NCBI GenBank assembly: GCA_027382625.1
Contig: JAJKFJ010021112.1
Coordinates: 1 to 18,293, forward strand
Origin: Tetmemena sp. SeJ-2015
Taxonomy: Eukaryota > Ciliophora > Spirotrichea > Sporadotrichida > Oxytrichidae
DNA length: 18,293 nucleotides
Reading direction: 5' to 3'
The notes beneath the pieces are model-generated. The model did not search any database and was not told the origin of the DNA. It worked only from the letters and a program-made list of their open reading frames with translations. Positions 9,617 through 18,144 of this stretch are shown piece by piece. The stretch's first letter is position 1; every line of letters begins with the position of its first letter. Position numbers and translations under genes: made by a program.

Positions 9617-10269
9617 AAGATTTTTAGTTAAGCTGTAGGGAAGGCATGATTAGATGATTGAAAATAGTTTCTGAAAAATAAATTGATGAAATGAGCTAGA
9701 GACAGCAGAAAATATTAAGTTAATATAAATAAATAATTTCATAAATAAATTAGTGAATATGAAGTCCTGATGATGATAAAAATGTACCACCGCACAACCT
9801 AAATGTCATGAGAATAGTTTTTTAAACTTCCATTGTAAGTAAACCTTTTTACAATGAGACTTATTATGTGGTATCTAATAAGTTTAGCGTATATTTTAGC
9901 ATCATCCTAATGGTAATGTAGACTTCTAAAGTGGTATTGATGTAAACAGAGCTTGTAATGGAACTTAAGTTAGTTTCAAGGACTTTATGACATTTCAAGA
10001 AAAAATTTCAATTGCTTTACCTTCAAGATTTAAAAAAAAAAGTAAAGTCCAGAGAAAGGTAAGCCATAAGCTATTTTAACGAAGTTTGTTTTGAGATAAC
10101 TAACTAAATGAATTCAAAATAAAAATAAGGCTAATCTTTGAGAATTACAAGGAGGAAAGCATAAATAAATTTAGATGGTTTCTAAATAGGATTGAAAAAT
10201 AATTAAAACAAAATCCCTGCCCAGTGTATTTTAAATAAACTTTCTTGTATTTCTAAAATTCACATTCTG
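9617..10269. other. AT-rich DNA, nothing recognised
   Basis: A small hairpin (CATTGTAA ... TTTACAATG, about 9830-9857) is the only structure noted. Confidence 0.4.
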
Positions 10270-10309
10270 CGATAACGGGAGGGGGGTGGGTCCGGCACCG
10301 CACGTGCGG

Positions 10310-10454
10310 TCTGGGGACCGCACATACATTCCCCAGATTGCCCAGACCGCACATACTTTGCCCAGACCGCACACACTTTGCCCAGACCGCACACACCAAA
10401 CCCAGATTGCCCAGACCGCACATACCAAACCTAGATTGCCCAGACCGCACATAA
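10310..10454 (-). repeat. Left minisatellite array, core TGTGCGGTCTGGGC on minus strand
   Basis: Five full GCCCAGACCGCACA cores, spaced by TACTTT, CACTTT or longer TACCAAACCTAGATT linkers, plus one partial copy next to a CCGCACGTGCGG palindrome at the left edge. It is strongly GC-rich in an AT-rich context. Confidence 0.85.
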
Positions 10455-11021
10455 TCTTTGATCGCATATTTCTGATGAGACTTTAATCTAATTTGGGGTT
10501 GGTAAGGAAGTGCATCTCCCCTACTTTAATGAGCAATAATGCTAAAAATTATAAATATTGGCCGAAATCTGCCAAAAATACCAAAAAATTAAGAGTTGTT
10601 GGCTGAGAAATTTTCTTTAAGACTATTCATGATTTCAATTATTTCCAGAAAATAACTAAAAAATAATTTACACACAAATTTAACAACGCCAAAATATTTT
10701 TTAAATGATATACACCAATTTTATTATCTAAGTAAAATGTGCTCTTCAAAATATTCAAATTTTGCAGTTTTTATGCCCTCTCCATTTTAGATAAATATTT
10801 CCTCGAATTTATTTATAGTTACAAAGATGTAAGTTTTTTTTGTGGGGGTCTTTCCTTGTCATCCTCTTTTTTCATGAAATATTTATTATCATGATCTAGC
10901 CAAAAATTAGTCAGAAACACAAATTTTTTAATCCAAATTCAAATTCAGAGGGTCAATCCAGGCCATATTCTTTATTTTAGTAATTTAAAAAATTTTAAAG
11001 AATATTTATTTTGGAAAAAAA

Positions 11022-11277
11022 TTGAATTGCAAAAATTATGTTTTACAAATTAAAAAAGGTGAATTTATAAGTTTAATTGATAATGATGATGATGACGATC
11101 ATCATCATCAGCATCATCAGCATTATTTGGATATGAATAAAATAATCCGTTTCGAGACATCTCTGATAATTAGTGCTGATATCATTAAACGCATTATAAT
11201 TATTTATTACCTAGCAGATATGGTTTTATATAAAGGGAGATGTTTTATTAGACTAATATAATGAGCGAGGTTATTAA
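11022..11277. other. AT-rich segment with (GAT)n/(ATC)n hairpin
   Basis: GATGATGATGACGATCATCATCATC (about 11083-11107) is self-complementary, with a second CATCATCAGCATTAT extension. An open frame across it is low-complexity and I do not call it a gene. Confidence 0.5.
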
Positions 11278-11279
11278 AT

Positions 11280-11738
11280 ATGCCTACCTGCCCTATTAGA
11301 TAAGGGCTTACTCCTTATGGAGCCGCAGATCCTATAGCTACCGACCCGGTACTCTCTTGCCATGTTACTGCTGCCAGTACTTGAATCATCACCGATAGCC
11401 GCAAGAGGACTCGGACGTTGCCATTCGCAGCACAGGACAATGGCCAGGAATCCCCTGCCGTTCAAACCTTCTCTGACTGAGGGCGTGAGCTGCCAGTCAC
11501 ACTAATTGTCTAGCAGATAAGTCTAAGATAGCTTGCTCTCTGCCTTCGGTAGTGGAACTCAGTACGTGTTTATAGGAGGTAAGCCTGTATCGTTAATTGC
11601 ATTGACCTCTAGTCCAGTAGTCCTTGCCAATTCTCGCCTCTCCAAGCCATCTGGTCACTGGAGGTCCGCCACCTCCGCCATGTCCGCCTGATATCCGCCA
11701 GTTGTCGGTCAGCTTGAATTCAGCCACATCTGCTTGGT
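11280..11738. other. GC-rich island (~460 bp) of unknown nature
   Basis: Composition switches abruptly from roughly 25% to roughly 50% G+C and back. No known RNA or protein motif was recognised. One plus-strand frame is open for 70-odd codons under the Gln code (from ATG about 11262 to a TGA near 11475), but the rest of the island is closed, and the minus-strand frames are also short. It sits at the centre of the inverted-arm element, so it may be captured DNA or a non-coding RNA region. Confidence 0.5.
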
Positions 11739-12214
11739 AATAAACAATTTAGTTCAATATAAATATTTAAGAAGATCAGAGATCTCTAAATTAATTATCA
11801 GACTCTTATAATCTTATTTATACTTAAAGTACCCAAAAACAAATAAATTATTCTTTATTATATAAATCTAAATAATTTTATTACAACTAATTTTCTATAT
11901 ATTATATAATTTTATTTACAATACAGTTAGTTTTCAATAAATTATTCTTAAAGATATAATTTAGAGACTTATTTTTGAAAAATAATGCAGATTTTTTAAA
12001 TTAAGAATATGCCTAGATAGCCCTTTGGATTTGAATTTGAACAAAAATATGTATTTTTTTGGCTAATTTTTGGCTAGATCATGATTATTTCATATTTTCA
12101 TGAAAAAGTTGCTGACGAGGAAAAGGCCATCCCTCAAGTTTTTTCCTATTTTCAAAAATATAACATGATTTATTGGTTAATTTTAGCAAAATCATTAAAG
12201 TTCTTGGAATGTGA

Positions 12215-12460
12215 ATGCATAGCTTCTCTTACTTATCTTGGATAATCATATATAATATACAAGTTATTTTGAAGAACCTGAATTCTAAAAAGCGCAAATG
12301 TGACTTGATAACTAAAGGAGATGAAATGGCAAAAACATTATAGGAAGGATATGATTAAGTGATCATGGAAATTGTAGAAGAAATACTTAAGTAAATAGCT
12401 GATAATGAATTAATTCATTAATTTTAGATAAAATTTTTTTTTTAACAACATGGGTTTTGA
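12215..12460 (+). CDS. Unidentified coding-like segment (possible exon or MDS)
   Basis: ATG 12215 to TGA 12458-12460, 81 codons with TAA/TAG as Gln. The portion about 12261-12416 is protein-like: VILKNLNSKKRKCDLITKG, then GDEMAKTLQEGYDQVIMEIV and EEILKQIADNEL. The last ~14 codons run into a poly-T tract and are probably not coding. It lies in the part of the right arm that has no partner in the left arm. Function not recognised. In AT-rich DNA with a single stop codon, 80 open codons alone prove little; the support comes from the residue pattern. Confidence 0.4.
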
Positions 12461-12652
12461 AGGAGGTGAACTCAGGCACCAATTGCAACTCAAGAAAAGA
12501 TAGAGACTTTTAAGATTAGAAACTTTACTAAAATCAAATAGAAGTAAGTATCTCACATTTATTTGCTAAGGCAAGACAAAATATCAATCACACTATTAAA
12601 GATAGATATTAAAGGATTAAAATGGTCATGAATACAACTTTAGAAGAGTGAA

Positions 12653-12808
12653 ATGCAACTAATCAAGTATTTCACAGAAGATGAACTAACTAACTCAAGA
12701 ATTCAGAATCTAAGACTAAAGCAGAAGATGACATTTAGTTCAAAGAAAATACTTGTCAGTTGTCTTCGAACTGTGCCACAAATTGTATTTATAAAATAAT
12801 ATTCATGA
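12653..12808 (+). CDS. Second unidentified coding-like segment in the same insert
   Basis: ATG 12653 to TGA 12806-12808: MQLIKYFTEDELTNSRIQNL, then RLKQKMTFSSKKILVSCLRT. Upstream (12460-12650) all three frames stay partly open, including FAKARQNINHTIKDRYQRIK in another frame, so a frameshifted or intron-split gene linking to 12215-12460 is possible. A GTAAGTAT sequence at about 12543 could be a 5' splice site. Function unknown. Confidence 0.3.
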
Positions 12809-13082
12809 TAACGTAATGCTATCCTCCCTATATTGTAGCTTAAAAAATAGTGTAAATAACAAAAAAAATAGATCATTTTTGAAAAATTAAAATCATGAAA
12901 TTTGACCCTCAATGAAATTTCATAAGCCAACAACTCTTAATTTTTTGGTATTTTTGGCAGATTTCGACCTATATGAACGATTTTTTAACATTCAATATCA
13001 TAAAAAGAGAGGGAGGTGTACTTCCGCCCCCTCCCTCCCCAAATTAGATTAAAGTCTCATCAGAAATATGCGATCAAAGATT

Positions 13083-13200
13083 ATGTGCGGTCTGGGCAAT
13101 CTAGGTTTGGTATGTGCGGTCTGGGCAATCTGGGGAATGTATGTGCGGTCTGGGCAAAGTGTGTGCGGTCTGGGCAAAGTATGTGCGGTCTGGGCAATCG
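13083..13200 (+). repeat. Right minisatellite array, core TGTGCGGTCTGGGC on plus strand
   Basis: Five cores in inverted orientation relative to the left array, with the same linker types but in a different order, so the two arrays have diverged by unit exchange or slippage. Confidence 0.85.
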
Positions 13201-13252
13201 GGGAATTTTATTTTAAAAAACTTTCTTTTTTCCCAAACCCACCCCCGGGGAT

Positions 13253-14109
13253 AATTTTAAATTTATATTCAACCTAGGGTTTTTTAGTGGGGGTTTTAGT
13301 AGTTGATGTAGATGTTGAGGAACACTTTTAAAATAAGAGTTAATTTAATTTAAAGCGTAGTAAATTGACAAAGATTCAAACACAAAATATTTATTTTTAA
13401 AACAACTACTATCAATTATATATTCATATTCATCCTATAATTAGTCTTATTGTCAATTTCTCTTTTTGTTTATAAAAATTGAAAGTTTCAAAAAGAAAAG
13501 ATAGTGCGGAACCATTATATGTTGTAGCATCACTATTAAGAAATAGTTTTGTTTAATAGTTCTGTTCTAGTGATCCAATAAATACTTAGGAGCTAATAAC
13601 TAAGGTAGAGTCTGGTCATAAATTTTTTGTATTTTATATATTTTTAGAAGGTAAAAAACAAGATTCAAAAATGTTTTTTGTACTTCAAAATTGCTTTTCA
13701 ATAATTATACTAGTCATATTTAAATATATATCTTAAAATTTATCTGTGAATGATTTTGATAATCTGGCTCATTTTTTGAAATCCGAGGCTTTTTTGAGAA
13801 TCGCAAGCAACTTTTCAAATGAAATGAGAAAAAGAATAAACTTGCTTCTTAAATATTTTTGAATTAAAGTAATAATATAGGAATAAACATAAAATAATCC
13901 ATTTAATATTTATTTTTTCAGAGTTCTATTGATAAATTTCTGGCAAACTCTAATTCAATAAATTTTGAAAGAGCTAATTTCGATTAAGTTGTTATCATTA
14001 TAATAATTAAAATAAAATATTATTTTTTTTATCTTATTTTAGCTCTTAAGTTATTTACTTATAATGGTTAGCAATATAGGCCAAAAGTTCTTAAATGAAA
14101 TTAATTAAT
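13253..14109. other. AT-rich DNA between the inverted-arm element and the methyltransferase gene
   Basis: No supported coding frame. GGGGGTTTTAGT at about 13289 is vaguely telomere-like. If 14110-16865 is one transposon, its downstream terminus should lie here, but I could not find an inverted repeat matching 16866-17200. Confidence 0.4.
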
Positions 14110-15170
14110 TCAATTTATTTTTATCATTTCGTAAGATTGTTGCTCTATCCAAACATGAATAGTATTCTTTCTATTTGCATTTTTTCTAGTGAAAATCTCT
14201 AACTTTAGATCAATGGGGAAATCTATCCATTCTCAAAGCTTATCTGGTTTTTCAAAGTGACTTCTAATTGGTGATTTAATGTTAAGATTCTGAAGTATTT
14301 ACTGACTAACATCTCCCTTAGCTCCTATTAAACAGTGCTCTTTTGAGTATTATGTGTATTTTGAATTTAAAAGATTCCCCTTGGATGTCAACTTTGTCCA
14401 TATCAATGTGTCTACAACTCTTTATCCATTTTCCTCGAGTGTTTTCTTCCCAAAGTCCTTATATTGAGGCAGCACCCAGCAAAATATTATTCCAGAATTT
14501 ATAAATTCTTTAGAGGAATATTTTTAATTTCAGCTTTGGACAATGAAGCATATGGTAGACTGTTTCATGTAAACCATGCTGGATCAATTGAGAATATTCT
14601 AAGCATATTCGCGAAGTTCAATGAGACTAAGATTCGTAAGTTTTCCCACAAATGTTCATTTCTTTCATCTGTTCTTAGCCTTATTGGGAACAAATCTGTG
14701 ATAATCTGCTTGAAATACTCTTTAAGCAAAGGATTAGCGTATCCTAATTTCGTTTCATAGAGATACTCTGGCATAATAATTTCTGAGCCTTCAAAGCCTC
14801 CTTTTAATTTTTCAGAATTTCATAATGTGATTTGACAAGTTACTATTGCATTTTAATTTATTTTTCTTGAGGAAGATCTATTTCCTTAGCATTTGCTCAT
14901 TGTTCCTCGTGTCTCTGTCGATTTCTTTTATTCAAAAATAATTGCTTGCAAATACTGCAAATTAATGTTTATTAAGCATCTTCAAAAATTTTGAATGCAT
15001 GATGAGCTTTTGCACTTTTGTTGCAATGAGTGTTTTCATTCTACTCTCATTTTGTTGTTCGATCACTCAATTTCTCTTTCTATAAAATCTTGTTAAATTA
15101 TAGGTTTTGATTGAAAGAGTCATTTTGCTGCACTTTACTACAGCAAAATGATTTCCACAAACTAACCCTT
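14110..15170 (-). pseudogene. Zinc-finger plus MT-A70 family adenine-N6 methyltransferase, interrupted
   Basis: Minus strand, TAA/TAG as Gln, ending at TGA 14112-14110. The N-terminal part has Cys-rich SLWKSFCCSKVQQ and a finger CSICKQLFLNKRNRQRHEEQ (Cys codons 14959-14957 and 14950-14948), then a Gln/Lys-rich linker (QEKQIKMQQQLVKSHYEILK). The C-terminal half matches MT-A70: SIDPAW (codons to 14574) at the DPPW catalytic motif, LPYASLSKAEI, SGIIFCWVLPQ, RVVDTLIWTKL, EHCLIGAKGD and EKPDKL...LKLEIFTRKN. The family transfers methyl from SAM to adenine N6 in RNA or DNA; ciliates use members for DNA 6mA. Lesions: frameshifts near 14800 and 14510, and in-frame TGAs at 15049-15047, 14899-14897, 14567-14565 and 14235-14233. 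The second Pro of DPPW is Ala. The start is undefined. It follows the transposase on the same strand. Confidence 0.85.
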
Positions 15171-15519
15171 TAAAAGTTTAAATTTATATAAAATTATATA
15201 ATTAGGATTAATTTTTTGAAGATTAAATGTTTTTTGTCAATTATCGAAATTTTGATAAATTATATTTAAAGACTTTATTGTAAAATTAAACTTAATATTA
15301 AACAAACTGTTTTATCATAATTAAGTAGATTTTTAAAGGAAATAGAGAAAGAGCATCTTTTTATAAGAGTTATTTCTCTTAGAAGCTCATTCATAAATTA
15401 TGAAATGAGAGATACTGCTTGGCATAGAGTAAAATCAAAAAGGTTTAGCAATCCAGTCATAGTTCAATTGAGATATCTGGGAAGAGTAGAGCTGGAGAAT
15501 TTCTTATGATTAGAAATAT

Positions 15520-16377
15520 TCATCTTAAGTTTATTCTACTCTTAATGAAGGCAAACACTTTTTCAACAGGCGTCATTTCGAAATTATATTGACCTAAGAA
15601 AAGAATATTAAGTTGCAAGAGTCTGTAAATCGCATTTTCAAGCATAAATACAGTGATTCGTCTCCAGCTATTGTTTTCTTAATCAAATTATTGTACTAAT
15701 CTTAGTATAAAATGATAAACAGTTTTACTGTTATTGGAGCCCTTGGACATTTGAAAGTATATCTAACCTGCACTAGACACTCCTGCTATTAAATTGATTT
15801 GATAAAGCCTAGTAAGCTTATCGCTGTAATACTTTTAGCCTTTTTGAGACCAGGATTTTTTTGTACTGCTGAGAAGATTGATGCTGCTCTCATCTATGTT
15901 TATGATAATTTTGTTTTGGTGGTATAGAGATATAAACTCAGATGCAGCAATATATCTTCCAATTATTGCCTCTTAACTGTTTGTTCGCTTGTCTAAACTA
16001 TACACCTTCTTGAAACTTAGGTTCAATTGATTTTTCACAATATTTTTCAGCTATTGAGAAGGAATACACACTTTGAGACTTCCTTAAACTATTTATTAGA
16101 TATGAAGAATCGAGGACAAACTATTTTTGTTCTTGATCTCATCTTATATGATTCTCTTCAAGTAGGAATATTTTAATTTGGGCCTTGTGCTTAGTCTCAG
16201 AGAGCCATCAATCTATGTATATTTTTTATCATTTAAAAGGTTTTTTAACTTTCTGCTTTTCAATTTAAGCCGCTTTTTTTCATTATATTTTTTGGCTACT
16301 CGATTTTTATGAAATAGTTTTTTTGCGAGACATATTAATTTCTTAGAGGGGTTATTCAGTTTTTTATTTTGTCTCAT
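15520..16377 (-). CDS. IS630/Tc1/mariner-type transposase, long open frame, probably inactive
   Basis: ATG 16377 to TGA 15522-15520, 285 codons, unbroken only when TAA/TAG are Gln. Residues ~1-70 are basic. A helix-turn-helix-like region follows (PSQQLKNIVKNQL, then SFKKVY at 121-126). The catalytic core follows: NIDESS (Asp 162), KKSWSQKG, LTRLYQINLIAGVSSAG, VFMLENA (residue 247) and MTPVEKVFAFIK (Glu 272). Family members have Asp-Asp-Glu/Asp with DNA and NPIE motifs. Here the second Asp is Glu, NPIE is TPVE, and only 24 residues separate the last two acids where 34-35 are usual, so about ten residues seem lost. A tail (NISNHKKFSSSTLPRYLN, then ALISQ-like helices) continues one frame over to about 15330. 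It overlaps the upstream ORF by ATGA. Confidence 0.85.
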
Positions 16378-16865
16378 TTATTTTCAGCTGCTTTAGAGTG
16401 AATTAGAGCAGAAGCTGGAGTTGCATTCCCACTCAATTGATTGAATATCAATATGGAAATCAATTTGATTTGTGATGGAACTTTCTTTTAAATATTAAAC
16501 AACTCATTGTGCAAAGCTTTATTCCTAATCTTGAGGAATTTCTTGGAAACTCATTTTTTTTAACTGCTGAGAGGTGTCAAAATACTTTTCTGAACTTAAT
16601 TATTCAGCAATAAAATATGTGGACGCTAGCTCTTTAGAGTTCTTTTGAGATCTATGATGACAATAGGAAATTGCTATCTTTGGAGCTTATGCAAAAAATT
16701 TTCTTCAAGTTTGCAAATATTGAGTTAGGAAATAATTACAACTTGTATTTTTGATTCATTATTTTTAGGTATTGTTATAATTGCTGTACAATCATACTCA
16801 AAATAGAGCTTGGAGTCTTTAGCCTCTTCGTTAAGTCCATCATCTTTATTTTCTTCATTCGCCAT
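16374..16865 (-). CDS. Unidentified ORF upstream of and overlapping the transposase
   Basis: ATG 16865 (MANEENKDDGLNEEAKDSKL...) to TGA 16376-16374, 163 codons with one internal TGA at codon 105 (16553-16551). The acidic N-terminus is followed by alternating strand/helix-like text (LYFEYDCTAIITIPKNNES, then IQVVIISQLNICKLEENFL, then FPIVIIDLKRTL) and a Ser/Ala-rich end (SGNATPASALIHSKAAENK). No family recognised. The last codon overlaps the transposase ATG (ATGA), so the two are adjacent cistrons or one frameshifted gene. TBE elements have a small accessory ORF; position makes that comparison reasonable, but I see no sequence proof. Confidence 0.55.
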
Positions 16866-17160
16866 TCTAATCAGTTTAACTTGAGCCCCCTAAATACTTT
16901 CTGCTATCACTCTATGTCTATTTCAGGTTGACATCCTAGCTCTATATATTTGTGTGAAATTAATTTATTTGCAAATTATTACTTTATAGAGAATTGTATT
17001 TGTATTTTTGAAAAATAGTTTTCTAATAAGAGTTTTTTAATAATCAATCAAAATATTTTGCTCTTCCACTATTTAAATTATGATGTCTATTAAGCTATTT
17101 ATTATTTATAACTATAAAATCATTGAGATACAGCCTCAACTTGTTCAAGTGAACATTCAT
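16866..17160. other. AT-rich spacer between divergent genes
   Basis: This stretch separates the minus-strand transposon cluster from the plus-strand gene. Promoters for both could lie here. No defined motif recognised. Upstream exons of the right-hand gene may reach into about 17125-17182 (EIQPQLVQ..., KNWE), but I cannot fix them. Confidence 0.35.
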
Positions 17161-17212
17161 CAGCTGATAGAAAAATTGGGAAGTAAAAAAGAGTTGTATT
17201 CTTTTTTTATAG

Positions 17213-17834
17213 GATTGTGACGCGTACCTTCCTAAAATTAATTGTACAAACATATTCTTTTTCAGAAGCATTTTAGATGGAAAGAAGGAAGTAAGTTTTA
17301 ATTAAGTTTTAAATGTTTATAAAGAGATGAGATGTGATAGTAGTTTACTAGATTGATGTGATAAATGCAGATGACTTTTTGGAATATGCATAAAATAAGC
17401 CCTCACTGCTAAACTATTTCCCTGACCAATTCGATTGGCTCAATCTTGATAAGAAGTGGATTGTCGATGTTTTACACTCCCTTGATTAGGTTGGAATAAA
17501 CTAGATGATTTAAGAGGCAAAACAGAGAAGAATGGAAACACTTTACTAATTTAACAACATGATAGTTATGATGAAGCTGCAATTCGCAGAAGCACTCAAA
17601 AAATTTAATTTTACGGGGTTTTTTCCCTTTTAAGGGGTTAAATTTTTTTCCCGGAATAAACCCGATTTTTAATTTAAAATTATGGAAAGGAAACTAGATC
17701 ATCATAGCATGAGGAAATTAAAGAAAGTACAGTGTAATTATAAACAACTGGTGTTCCAGCTTCATGATTATGGCATACTAGACAGTCAAGGGAGACCTCA
17801 GGTTCTAGGACCCGACTAATAACTAATGAGTTGA
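17213..17834 (+). CDS. Hypothetical host gene segment with short introns and one IES
   Basis: Proposed exons are 17213-17223 (DCD), 17266-17290 (ASILDGKKE) and 17352-17834, joined by GT-AG introns of 42 and 61 nt. An earlier 30-nt intron (17183-17212) would join a preceding WE. The long exon reads IDVINADDFLEYAQNKPSL, then LNYFPDQFDWLNLDKKWIVD and continues helix-rich to a TGA at 17832-17834; TAA/TAG are Gln. Removing 17602-17670 (see IES) gives a smooth FAEALKKFKIMERKLDHH junction in frame. Apart from the 69-bp IES the frame carries no TGA, unlike the transposon genes, so this looks like a functional germline gene. I do not recognise the family. The 5' end is undefined. Confidence 0.65.
17224..17265 (+). 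other. Putative 42-nt intron
   Basis: It begins GTACCT and ends TTTTTCAG. Removal joins GAC GC to A AGC in frame (DCDA-SILD). Confidence 0.5.
17291..17351 (+). other. Putative 61-nt intron
   Basis: It begins GTAAGT and ends TTTACTAG. It contains a TGA in the flanking exon frame, and its removal joins GKKE to IDVIN in frame. Confidence 0.6.
17602..17677 (+). other. Candidate internal eliminated sequence with 7-bp pointer AATTTAA
   Basis: AATTTAA occurs at 17602-17608 and 17671-17677. Excising one copy plus the interior removes 69 bp (a multiple of three) and restores a continuous, more protein-like frame. The interior is AT-rich with G4/C3 runs and gives unlikely residues (FNFTGFFPFQGVKFFSRN). 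There is no GT-AG border, so it is not an ordinary intron. Hypotrich IESs are removed between such short direct repeats. Confidence 0.6.
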
Positions 17835-18030
17835 TTATCGTGATTGATAACTTAATTCACTAAAACAGTTTTGACCTTATATTTAAAGTCCGTCCCTAGC
17901 ATGACAAATAAAATTGTCCCACACTTAAAGAGAATTAAGTGAAATAGCGAGTGATTTGAATATTTAAGATTAAGTGAGGGAAATAAGACTGTGTTGATCA
18001 TATAATAATTTTTCCCTTCTATTCTTGCCA

Positions 18031-18144
18031 GTGGAGTATCCTGACTGCAGATCATTGACTGCATTTATTATGGACTGTCCCCAATAAATTGATCAGGGGC
18101 TGCCATCACTCCAATCAAAACCCCATAATATGATAAGAAAGTGA
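18031..18144 (+). CDS. Possible further exon/MDS, frame uncertain
   Basis: A plus-strand frame VEYPDCRSLTAFIMDCPQ, then QIDQGLPSLQSKPHNM, ends at TGA 18142-18144. A second plus frame over the same bases reads FFPSILASGVS, TGA, LQIIDCIYYGLSPIN, TGA, SGAAITP. Composition is more coding-like than 17835-18000. It could be the 3' part of the 17213-17834 gene after an IES or intron, or unrelated. Confidence 0.25.

Larger units (their letters stand above)
10270..13252. mobile_element. ~3-kb element with diverged inverted arms carrying minisatellites
   Basis: The outer left arm (10270 to about 10640) is matched in reverse complement by about 12890-13252. The match covers a GGGGTGGGT edge, the CCCAGACCGCACA array, TGATCGCATATTTCTGATGA, and GCCAAAAATACCAAAAAATT. 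The inner arms match again, more loosely, at 10850-10975 and 12003-12133 (ATGATCTAGCCAAAAATTAG in the left arm). The arms differ by insertions: the right arm has about 600 bp (12215-12830) absent from the left. The centre (11000-12000) includes a GC-rich island. It is best described as an old fold-back element with later insertions; its boundaries are approximate. Confidence 0.75.

Noticed and set aside
10231..10486. Overlapping ORFs with VCAVWAIW / CGLGNLG repeats on both strands (also 13016-13277)
   Set aside because: They are translations of the GC-rich minisatellite in several frames, with no independent protein signal.
11022..11261. 79-codon ORF with DDDDD/HHHQHHQH run
   Set aside because: It is driven by the (GAT)n/(ATC)n hairpin; the rest is AT-rich and not protein-like.
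11274..11465. 63-codon minus-strand ORF in the GC island
   Set aside because: Long open frames are expected by chance at higher GC; no motif was recognised and the frame is not continued.
11280..11738. GC island as a tRNA, rRNA or group II intron
   Set aside because: No cloverleaf, no recognisable rRNA segment, and no domain V-like hairpin was found by eye.
13270..13305. GGGTTTTTTAGTGGGGGTTTTAG as a telomere or transposon end
   Set aside because: Irregular, with no repeated unit and no matching tract near 16900-17200.
14464..14760. 98-codon plus-strand ORF
   Set aside because: It is antisense to the MT-A70 core, which has clear family motifs.
14110..15170. Idea that TGA encodes Trp here (Condylostoma/Loxodes-like code)
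   Set aside because: Conserved Trp positions in the methyltransferase, the transposase and the right-hand host gene use TGG, and several frames end sensibly at TGA. Kept only as a check in the findings.
17852..18064. 70-codon minus-strand ORF
   Set aside because: It overlaps better plus-strand candidates at its right end and is AT-rich, without a motif.
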